Positions 47,401-59,400 of a stretch of 64,000 nt of DNA are shown here, in pieces. The first letter of the stretch is position 1; each line of letters begins with the position of its first letter. Made by a program: the position numbers and the translations under genes. Source of the DNA: Spinacia oleracea (taxonomy: Eukaryota > Streptophyta > Magnoliopsida > Caryophyllales > Amaranthaceae). The DNA is taken from the NCBI RefSeq assembly GCF_020520425.1, contig NC_079489.1, positions 94,406,810-94,470,809 on the forward strand, read 5' to 3'. The notes below the pieces were generated by a model. The model searched no databases. It had not been told where the DNA came from and worked only from the letters and a program-made list of their open reading frames with translations.

Positions 47401-50400
47401 TTTAATCTTTTTATAATGGAAAATTTGTAATTATTAATCCAATTTTTGCCCGATTTTCTTTAATTAAGCCTACCTATGCGATATTTCTAAATAATCCAAC
47501 CTTTATGACCCAACTACTATTATTAAGCCTAACAAGTTACTAACATGCTATAGGCGGTATTCACCCTTACGTGGCATATAACAATTATAATTTATTTATT
47601 TTCCTTATTTCCTTTAATTGCTATTTTAATTTTCGTTCCTCTCTCCTCTGCGATTTTCTGCTTCATCTCTGAACTCCTCTCCATTATTTCTCTTCTACCT
47701 CTTCTCCACCATTGTCGATCCCTCATACCTCTCAATTCGAAGTTCATCAAAAATAATCAGCAATTGTTATGACTGGGGTAAAACAATTGCCTGGATCTGG
47801 ATCTTCTTCAAATTCAAGGTTTTTTTTTCTTTCAAAATTTTCAACAAGACCATAATAACCAACATCCCACAACATAAAAAAAAAAAACTATATTATTGCA
47901 ACAACTAGGGTTTTTACGAACTGACCATCAAGGAAGCCCAAAATTCAAAATTTACCAAAACAGGAACAAAAACGCTAAGGTTCATAAGTTCACCTTTAAT
48001 TGTACGATTTTGGAGACGAAATTTGAATGCGCGTGGATGAAGTCACCTATTTCCACAAGAAAATCGCTGATGATGTCATGAACCAGTACAATTGTGGTTG
48101 AAGCAGAAGTGATGGAGGAGAGAGGAATTGAAACACGTTACAGAGAAGAGAAGGGTTAAGGGTTTTTTTGAAAAAAAACATGAAATACTTGTTTAGGTGG
48201 CAAGTGATGATGACGTGTCCAATATTTTAGCAGGGAAATCAACTTTAGGTTGTCAACGTTTTTAACGTTGACTTTGTAGCAGGTAACCGGTCATCCAGGC
48301 TTAATAATAGTAGTTGGGTCATAAAGGTTGGATTATTTAGAAATATCGCATAGGTAGGCTTAATTAAAGAAAATCGGGCAAAGGTTGGATTAATAATTAC
48401 AAATTTTCCTTGACTTTGTTGCAGGTAACCGGTCATCCAGACTTAATAATAGTAGTTGGGTCATAAAGGTTGGATTATTTAGAAATATCGCATAGGTAGG
48501 CTTAATTAAAGAAAACCGGGCAAAGGTTGGATTAATAATTACAAATTTTCCTTTTATAATTACTAAAGTACAAAGTTTAAGAAAATAGTTTGAAATATAC
48601 ACTTTTTTTTTATCTGGTTTAGTATATTTGTGTGAAATAGAAAACATTACAAAATGGAGGTAGTATCTGAAGTGAAATGTTTCTACCCTTTAGATGGGGC
48701 ACGTCTCATATACTTCCTTTGTTCTTTTGTTCTTTTTTATCCAATTTAAGAAGGACTGTTATATAGTGATTGTTAAACCGTTTTTTGAAATTCTAATTTA
48801 TTATGGGCTTGTGTTTTAAGTGAAAATGTATGATTTAGATAGAGGTGGAATTTGAAGGTTGAAAAAATATATATTATATGATGAATTAATATTGAGTGTT
48901 AAAAGAGGAGATGACATGGAAGAGGCTAATATATATATTGGACTAATTTGATGTAGAATGAGGAAGATAAAATGGAAGACGCGTTGAAACTGTAAAGTAA
49001 CAAATTGAAAAAAAAAACAAAACAAATTGATGGATGATATGGGGAGATGACATATGGTTTATAGTCATCTATGATTTTGCTTTTTAAATAATAGGTGTAG
49101 AGGTGTAGATGTTAAAGGGGGAGATGGAGTGGAAGAAGCTAATGAAAACCTGTATTGGATGATTGGTGAATTTGATGTTGAAATGGGATAATATAATTTA
49201 CTAACATATTACCTCTATTTTATTAAGTTCTTTACGCTTTGAAAATGTGTCCAACAGTTTAAACTTTGACCATATATTCTCACTATTATGTCTATCCAAA
49301 ATTATCATGAGATATCTTGTTAGATTCATCTCGAAATTTATTTTATAAATATCAACTTTTTATATTTTTTTACCATACTTAATTATAATTAGATATATTA
49401 ACAATCAAACATCGCACCGGTGTCCGTGCAAATAGTAAATGTAAATAACTAATTGAAACAAAGGTAGTATGATATTGTTAAGTGTATAATACTATAATCG
49501 ACATTTGAGTATTAAACTAGTTATCCCACATTAAAGAGATAGAAAGAAATTGACTAATAGATTGTGGCCTACTCTACCTATCACCAATTGGTTAAATTTA
49601 GGATGGAACGTTGTTAGGCTTATACATGGTCAATCTCTTCTCTTGTATAGGCTTAGTGTATGGTCTTGTGAGTTTATCATGGTATCGGAGCAACTCATTG
49701 TTTGTCACAAAAAGGGAGGGCCCACCGATGTTGAAGAATTTGCAATATGGAGAAGAGTTGAAGATCTGTTGGAGAAAGTAGCCCAACATTAGTGAATGCC
49801 CAAGTGGGGGTTTCAAGCTTAAAGGTGGCTCACATGTGAAGAGGAGTGTTAAGAGTATAATCCATATGTGAGTATTAAAATAGTTATCTCACATTGAATA
49901 AATAGAAAGGGAATGACTAACATATACAATTGGTAGGCTCTACCTATCACCAATTGGATTTAGGATGAAACCCCTTCAATCTTATATATGGTCAATCTCA
50001 TGGGCTTGTTTATGGTCCCGTCAGACTTACTAGATATGGACCATGTGTCCATGTGGTACATACTCCAAGGGTAAACCAAAAATGTCCATTCAGCAAAGTG
50101 TTTAGTTAAATAATTTATTAGTGAAGTATAATTACTCCTCTAATATCATTATCCTAGTTGTTCCACTTTCTAGACTTCTAGTACTTGCAAGTTTGACAAT
50201 GCAAAATTTTGTGTACTACTTTGTATATCATTACAACATTTACTTGGTGCATTTTTTGTTGTCTAATTAAACAGCTGCTGAACTACTGACATCAATCCGG
50301 GACAATCAGAACAAGCTTGCAAATTGTCTCCTAACGAAAGCCAAAGAAATCTGTGCACAACATGGGGTATGAACTTTTGTAATACTTAGAGTGCGTTCTA

Positions 50401-53400
50401 TTCTCCTGATTTTCACTTATTTTTTTTGAACTTATCTTATCTGAACTTATTTGAACTTAAGTGAACTTATCTGAACTTATTAAAACTTATCAAAACTTAT
50501 TTTAGTTAAAAGTTGTACTTGGTCAACCATTATTTTTCCTGAACTTATCTTATCTGAACTTAACTGAACTTATCTGAACTTATTTTCTCTGAAATAAGTG
50601 GAAATAAGGTGAATAGAACAGGGCCTAATTGGTTCATCATGGAAGATTTTAGGTGTACTCTGAGTTAGAGGCAAGCTTATTCATTTGTGAATTATAAGGC
50701 AAGCTTATTCATTTGTGAATTATAAGAGCTTGATTACCTGTTAATTTTATTCTGGACTTTCTCAGCTCCTTTCTGATTCAATTATTGATTTCTCTTTAAA
50801 ATCGTTTACAGATGATCATGCATGTATGCTTTTATATTTGTGTTTTCGACGTAGCACCGGGAATGCTAAGCACTAAGCATATATACTAGAGCTTAGTCTT
50901 ATAGAATAAACATTTAGATAGAAGATCTATCACATAATTAACATCCTGTCAAAAACAAAGTTCTCAATGTGCACTTGTTGATACTCGTTGTTTGAGTTGA
51001 TGCAGGTTGATGCTGAGACCGTTTCTGTGATGGGCAATCCGAAAGAGATGATATGTGATGCTGTGGAGAAGTTTCACTGTAATTTACTTGTTATGGGAAG
51101 TCATAGCCGGGGAGCTATACAAAGGTTTGTCTAAAATTAGAGAATTTTATCTCAAGATTAAACTGTAACTTTTACAAATTATTTTGTGTTGCACAAATTA
51201 ACGTCAACTTCAAAAGATTACACATAACTTTTCTTTTTTGGCCTCTTATATACTAATTGTTCCGGGTGTGGAATGAGAACAGCTGACTGTGGGATACTGG
51301 ACTCCTGTCGAGATTGCCGGTTGATATCTGCACAACAGAATGGATTAACTAGCCTCGGGGGTGGTTCGAGGATCCCCCCTCCGATGCTTAAGTAAGATTA
51401 CTGAGAGATTAAGAGATGATTAAGAGATGATTAGGAGATGATTAGAGAGTAAGAAAGAAGTGTGTTTAAGTGTTTGTGTACCTCATAGCAATAAATGAGG
51501 TGCTCCTTATATAGTCCAATCCAAGGGTACGATCTGTTAGGTCCCTTGTGGTTAGATAGCGACCTGTTGATAGTGACCCTTGGTTGGTTGTCTTCATGAT
51601 AATGCCGGTATGGGGTCTGGCAAATAATGCCGGTTGAGGATATTTACCTAAGATGACCAGATTACCTGCAGGTTGAGTTTACATACGGGGAGTTCTGCCG
51701 GTACCAGGTGGTGCCGGTAGGACACCCCGTACAACTAGCCCCCTCAGAGTAAGCGCATATATGACAATTATTGCGCTTGCTCTGAGTTTAATGGGAAAAA
51801 ATAAGTATTATTTTGATACCTGGTGGTACAACTAGCCCCCTCAGAGTGAAGCGCGGGCGCTGACTGTGTTGCGAGTGTTTCTGAGAAAAGACCGCGAACA
51901 GTTTGTCGACTGCCTTCGCTCTGAATGAGGAACTTTGTTGCTAGGTCCTTTGGAAAAAAGATTTGGACGACTAGCCCCCTTGTAAAAGGTTTGGACGACT
52001 AGACCCCTTGAAAAAAGATTTGGACGACTAGCCCCCTTGAAAAAAGTTTGGACGACTAGCCCCCTTGAAAAATATTTTGACGAATAGCCCCCTTGTAAAA
52101 GGTTTGGACGACTAGCTCCTTTGAAAAGAGATTTGGACGACTAGCCCCCTTGAAAAAAGATTTGGACGACTAGCTCCCTTGAAAAAGGATTTTGACGACT
52201 AGCTCCCTTGAAAAAGGATTTTGACGACTAGCCCCCTTGTAAAAGGTTTGGACGACTAGCGCCCTTGAAAAAAGTTTTTGACGACTAGCCCCCTTGTAAA
52301 AGGTTTGGACGACTAGCCCCTTGAAAAAGGATTTGGACGACTAGCCCCCTTGAAAAAAGATTTGGACGACTAGCCCCTTTGAAAAAAGATTTTAACGACT
52401 AGCCCCCTTGAAGATGCTGTGGGTGACTAGGCATTATTTTGAATTTTTATCGTGCAAGTGGCGGGAGATTGTTACCCACGTTCTCCCACGTGGCCTTCAT
52501 CCCGAGCGTTATTTGGTGCGCTTAATCTGGGTCGTTCATTCTGAGTGTAACTGACCTTTTAACTGCTTGACTTACGGGTCGTGACGTTTTGCATACCCCC
52601 CTTTTGACCCATAAAAGGCCTTAACCTCTTCGAGATTTTTTATTTCACCCCCTTTTTTCTTGAACTTCCGACCTTTCTCTCTCTCTTCCCCTGGGGTTTT
52701 TCGCTGAACTTTGTTGCTGTTTGATTCTCAAGCTTTTGCTGTTGTTGTGGTTTGAATTTTCCAAGGTTTATTAGCCTCCCTTTTCGTTGTTACCGAATTT
52801 CGGGTTTTTCTTCCTCTCTTATTTTTGTGCTTGATTTTCTTTCGTTTATGTGTTTTTTGTAGGTTCTCCCTTTTTTTCTCTTTCGCGTGCTTCATTTGTA
52901 TTTCAAACTCCAGAAAAACAGTAGGTATCCCCTCCTCTATTTTGCTACTCTTTGCTATACATATATTTTTGTTTTTGCATTTCTGTGGTGTCAAATTTTT
53001 TAATTATCCGCCGCCTTAAAAACAAAATGACCAAAAATTTGGGTGGGGACAACCCTTCTTCTCAGTCTTCTGGGTTTACCGGTTGGAGTGTTCCTCAAGA
53101 GAGTAATTGTAGTTGGGCCCGGGAGGAGCCGTACTCTCAATCTAATTTAAGACGGACTGCCATTCGTGAGGTTTATGACGAGGGTTTGAATCAGGCTGAG
53201 AGAGAGCGTTGTTATGCCCTACATCATCTGCGGGCTCGAATGATACGGGAAATGAGGTCTCATGAGCATCCTATTCCGGCTTCTGAGCCTGCTTTAGATG
53301 TTTCTCCCCTTTCGGTGCGGTATTATATTCGTGATTACCGGGAATTCTTGGATTCCGCCGGCAGTGGCCACGGGCAGTATGGAACTAATACTGGCAACTT

Positions 53401-56400
53401 CAGTGTTTCTTTTGGTCAGGCTGATAGGATGGCTTCCGAACAACAGGCTAGCACTAGTGGCCGCCGCCCTGGTAAAGAGCCTGTTAATGATGATATTGAT
53501 ATGGCTACCGGCAAATACTCCGATGGTGATTCCATCTTCGAGGATTCCGCCGGCAAGGATGTTGATGCTCATAGGGGTGATGATGGTGAAGATGCTGGCG
53601 TTTCTGGTAGGAATGACGCAGACATTGGAGACGACGGTATTGGTTCAGATGATGACGATCCGGCCGACGTGATAGTCGTTGAAGTTCTTGCGGATGAGGC
53701 TAAAGAACAGCCTTATTTTACCGACGACTCCGCGGATGTTCATAGGAAAGAAGAACACCCTCCCTTAAAAAGTATTCCTCGTACAACCGCGATTTTGACG
53801 TCTTGGCGCGATCTGATCATAAAGAAGAATCATGTGGTTCATGGAGGGACTTTTCTTGGATTGCCGGCCGAGTATAAGCTGGTAGTGCCGGATGAAGGTG
53901 CAACTATATTTGACTGTCCTCCCGGCCATATTGCTGTGTATGCGAAGCATTTCGATTTTGGGCTTCGCTTTCCTCTGCACCCCTTTGTTGAGAAAATATT
54001 CCGGGCTTGGAACGTCTGCTTGGCCCAAGTTACCCCTACTACCATCAGAACTGTTATCTCATATGTCTGGTTGTGTTTGTTTAAACAATGGCCGCTGACG
54101 TTGAATTTGTTCAAGCGGCTGTTATGGTTGAAGAAGGATGGAGAGACGGGGTGGATGTCGGCGTATAGCGCAACGAAGAGAAAGACTGTGCATCCTCCTT
54201 TGTCGAGCTGTAAAGATTGGCAGGATCGCTTTTACTTCGTTCAAGTTCCTGACGGCTTTTTGCTCCGACGGACATTTTCTAAACCCCGGCCTCGAATGGA
54301 GCAGTATAACCAGTGTGGTTTGGGCCGACGGGAGAGAAAGGCTTTTGATTATTTGGCGTGTGACATTTTAGATGTCGGCCTCAGCAAAAAACAGGCTGTT
54401 AATCGGAATTGGCTCCCTAATGCCTATTATATTTTGGGTAATCTGCCCTTGTCCGCTGTCGGCCTTTGCAACACCCACTGCTTTGGTAAACATATTTTCA
54501 GCTGAATGGGATGTACTTATTATTGCTATTTATAGCTTTGTGTATTGCATAAGTTTTTTGCCGGTTTTAATTGAGTCGTTGTCTTTGCAGGTACTAAAAC
54601 ATTGGATAGAGAAATTCTCGGATTTGACGAGAATTGGAGACCTGTGTGTACGCAGCCTCCGCCGCCTAAGGGAAAGTACGACACCATATCAACGTACTCC
54701 ACACGGGCCTCATCCCGTCGCTCAATTGCTACTGTTGCAAAGAATCGTGTTGCCGGCGGTTCTAAAACCAAATCTTCGTCTGTCTCTATTCCAAAAACTG
54801 TGCAACCGCCCACTATGCAATCTAATCCAACCGGCCGTGGTGGGAAGACTCGAAAGAGGTTGTCACTTACTAGTGGGCGTTCTGACCCCACTAAGAAGTC
54901 TAAGGCCGCTGGCGGCGATGATGTTTCGGCTGCTGTTGACCAATACGAAATCCCTGCTGACGATGTTTTCAAAAAGACGGCTGATTCTGCTGTTGCGGTT
55001 CACCCGTTTCCGCAGCCGTCCATTGAGATTTTGGACGTGGAAGGTGGTGGCGGCGAGAATGAGGCTCCGTTTCAGCACTGTGCCACGTCGGCCGCAGTGA
55101 CAGGGGGTAATTCTAGTATGCCTCCTGTTAGTCGTAGTGAGAATCGATCTGGTGATTCTCGACTGAATTATCATCTGCCGCTTCGTACCGGCGGTTGGAT
55201 TGAGGATACCCCCTTTAAGATCCCGGAAGCAATGAAATCATGGTTCGGGTCTTCTGGCGGCGAACCCACCGATCAGTTCTACCCAAACATTGATCTGCTG
55301 TGTGGGGAGTTGGTGGCGACCGATTCTGCTAAGGACGGTGGGGATTTGGGCTACCGTGCTTTTCGGGATCTGATTACTCCTGCTGACAGGCCACAGGGTC
55401 AGATTGACGCCCCTGCTGCTCAGCATTTCAACGATTTGTACAAGGTATTTCTTGCTTAGTTTGCTACAACTTTCTATCCGGCTATTTTTGATTACTCACT
55501 TGTTTTTTTGTTTTGTTTCTTAGGCTGTTCAATCCAGCATGGATTTGTATTATGTCTATCGTTGGAACCAGATGCAGCTGACGCAAAATAGCATTGATAT
55601 TGCCGAGCTGAAGAAGCGGGCTGAGGCGGCTGAATCTGCTTTGAAGATTAATGAGAAGAAGTTGGAGAGTGCTTCTTCGGATTTGGAGGCGGCGAACCGA
55701 AGGCTGGAAGAGGTTGAGCCGAAGCTGAAGGCTGAAACTGAGAGGGCAGACGGTCTGACTGAGGAGCTGACTGATCTTAACCAGAGTTTGCCTGTGGTGA
55801 AGAAGACTGCCGCCAAGAGAGCTGTTGATAAGCTTCTCCAGTCTGACTGGTTTAATGATATTCTTACTCTGCGCCATAACGGTGGTTGGTGCGCTGCTCA
55901 TCGGGTCGTTTGCCATGTGAAGAAGCTGGATGAGGATGGGTGGCAAGAATTTGAGGATGGGTATGAGGAGAAAGAGCTGTACAAGGTTGCTACCGGCTTT
56001 GAGCCTCAGGAGCTACCCGAGGCTGTGATTTGCAATGCCAATCAAAGAACCTTGCCCCCCTTGCAAGTTCCAGAAGATGCCTACTGGTCTGGTGATGAGC
56101 ATGCCGTTTGACGGTCTTGGCAGTCATCACCCTCCTCTTCTTGCGGATCCTCTACATGTTAGGGTTTTTTAGTTTAGGCGGTTGGCTTTTAACTTTTTGC
56201 CAGATGCTGTTAGGGCACTTATTGTTGATGTAACATATCTTAGAACATCGTTTTATTGTAGGGGTGTCGGTTTTTAACCAACATCTTTTGTGCCTTGTGA
56301 TCAGCTAATCACTTCGCAAGATTTTTTGGTGATGGCTGTCGGTTTTTAGTGTTTTTTCTGCTGTAATCATGCATTTATAACAAGTAGTTTTTGATTTTAT

Positions 56401-59400
56401 TAGCATGAACTCTTGTTTGTTGTCGGCCTTTCTATATTGTTAACTTGTTTGAACGATACACTTCGAAATGATTGTTATACTTCGAAATGGAGTGCATCTT
56501 AACAGCGTTTATTTTCTCTAACATTTTTAATTACAACAATTTATTATGGACTGCTACGCTTCACAGTAAAAGTGTCCATACGGCATTTATTTTCTTTACG
56601 GCTACTAATCACATCCACATAATTCGCTGAATGCTACGCTTCACAATGGAGTGCCCTTTACCGGCAATTATTTTCTCCAAAGTTACTAATCCCATCATCC
56701 TATTATGGACTGCTACGCTTCACAGTAAAGTGCCCAAACGGCATTTATTTTCTTTACTGTTACTGATCACATCCATATAATTCACTGAATGCTACGCTTC
56801 ACAATGGAGTGCCCTTTAACGGCATTTATTTTCTCCAAAGCTACTAATCACAACAACTTTATTATGGACTGCTACGCTTCACAGTAAAGTGCCCAAACGG
56901 CATTTATTTTCTTTACTGTTACTGATCACATCCATACATTACCTTTTCGTGTTGATTTGTGCCGCGTTTGTTTTTTGCTTTTTTCTTCCTTCATTTATTG
57001 ACTGGCCGTATTTGAGGACCGCCCTAATTATACATAACAGCAAAATGCAGACTGCTATTGCAATCAGTCTGCTCATACACAATCATTATAGTTTTTCAAA
57101 CATAGTACTTTCTCAGAGTACTGGCGTTCCAGGAGTTTTTGAGCGCGGTACCATCCATTTGCATTAACCGGTATGATCCAGGAACTATTTCCTCCCATAT
57201 CTGGTATGGTCCTTCCCAATTGGCTGTCAGCTTTCCTTGAGCATTTCCTTTTCCTGTTGCCGCCGTTCTCCGCAGTACTAGGTCTCCTGCTCCTAGAGGG
57301 CGGTGCTTAACTTTCTTGTTGTATGCTCTGCTCATTCTGCTTTTGTATGCTGCCGAGCTTACTTCTGCTTTCATGCGGATTTCTGGCATGAAATCCAACT
57401 GATGTCGCAGCAGCTGATCGTTTCTCTCCTCATCGTAATGCTGGATTCGCATGGTTGGCAGAGCCATTTCTGCCGGTATCACAGCCTCAGACCCGAAGCT
57501 CAATTTAAATGGACTCTCGCCGGTAGCCTCCTTGATAGCAGTTCTGTTGCACCACAGAATTTCTGGCATAAGATCTGCCCACTTGCCTTTACAGTCTTCT
57601 AGCTTCTTTTTCAGTGCAGCCAGGATTTGCTTATTCGCCGCCTCTGCTTGCCCATTGCTCTGTGGGTGACATACTGACGAGTGAGCTAACTTTACTCTGT
57701 ATAAACCCAGGAAGCATTGTATGGGTGCACAATCAAACTGTGATCCATGATCAAAAACTATTGCATGCGGCAGCCCGAATCTTGTTATTATATTTTTCCA
57801 TATGAACTTTTTCACCTGGTTTGCCGTTATTTTTGCTACCGGCTCTGCTTCTATCCACTTGGTGAAGTAGTCCACTGCTACTATTAAGAACTTGCGCCCT
57901 CCAGTCGCCATTGGGAATGGTCCAACAATATCCATTCCCCATTGTGCGAATGGGATTGGGTTCAGAATGGGCATCAAATCATTGGCCGGCAAGTTTATCA
58001 CAACTGAAAACTTTTGACATTTCTCGCACTTTTTTACATAAGCTCGACAATCTTCTAACATTGTTGGCCAGTAATAACCTTCCCTTTGACAGATGATGGC
58101 AAGGGGTTTTCCACCGGCATGGTTCCCACATGTTCCTTCGTGCATCTCTTCGATCAGCCTTGCTGACTCGAATGCTGTCAGGCACCTTAAGAATGGCAGG
58201 CTAAATGACTTTTTGTACAACCGTCCCCACAGGATGATGTACCAAACCGAGTCCCTTCTTGTCTTTTTGGCTTCTGCCAAATCTGCTGGTAGAGCTCCAG
58301 TCTGTATGTATGTTTGGATATTATCGTACCATTCTGAGGTAGTTGTGATGGCCATGACCCGTATTACCTCCGACTCCGTACTTCGCTTATTCATGACTTC
58401 CATCATGACTGTTCTTTTCAAGTCGGCGACATTTGAACTTGCTAACTTTGATAGTGCGTCTGCCAGTGTGTTTTCTGCTCGGGGTACCAGATTAATGCTG
58501 TATTTCTCTAGTTGAGCCGACACCGACCTCAACTTCTCCAGGTATTTGACCATTGAAGGTTCTTTGGCCTCATATTCTCCGCTGAATTGACTTGCTACCA
58601 GCTGGGAGTCTGTTGTCAGTATTACTCTTTTGGCATCTGCTGCGAGGCACATTTGGATGCCGGCAATTGCTGCCTCGTATTCTGCCTCGTTGTTTGACGC
58701 GTTGAACGTAAACTTTATAGCATACTCAAAAATGTCTCCTGTTGGCGATTTCATGATTATTCCTGCCCCACTGTCTGTCTGTGCAGCTGAACCATCCACT
58801 GACACATCCCATACTTCAGCTTGTACTTCATCTTCTTGGTATGACGCTTCAACTATGAAGTCCGCCAATGCCTGGGCTTTGATTGCAGTTCTTGGCCGGA
58901 ATTCCAAGTCAAACTCGGACAACTCTATTGCCCATTTTAGCAACCGGCCTGATGTATCTAGCTTGCTGATGGCCTTTTCGAGAGGAAAGTTTGTTAGCAC
59001 TTCGATTGTATGCGCATCAAAGTATGGTCTTAACTTTCTAGTCGCGATGAGGACTGCATATGCCATTTTTTCCACCAACGTGTACCTTGTTTCTGGGCCG
59101 TTTAGCACATGGCTCACAAAATATACCGGCTGCTGCCCTTTGTTTTCTGTTTCGGCTACCAGTACTGCTGCAACTGTTTTTGGCTACGCCGATATGTACA
59201 ATTGTAATTTGCCGCCCTCTTTTGCCCTTGCTATTGTTGGCAGGTTCTTTAAGTGACTTTTTAGAGCTTCAAAAGCCTCTTCCTCTGCCGGCCCCCATTT
59301 GAACTTCTTGTTTTGCCTCAAGGTTGTGAAGAAGGGCATTTGCTTATCTGCCGACTTGCTCACGAATCTGTTTAAGGCGGCCATTTTTCCTGTCAGCCGC

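Noticed and set aside
51966-52410. Regular repeats resembling a CRISPR array
   Set aside because: Head-to-tail minisatellite without unique spacers, in a plant retrotransposon.
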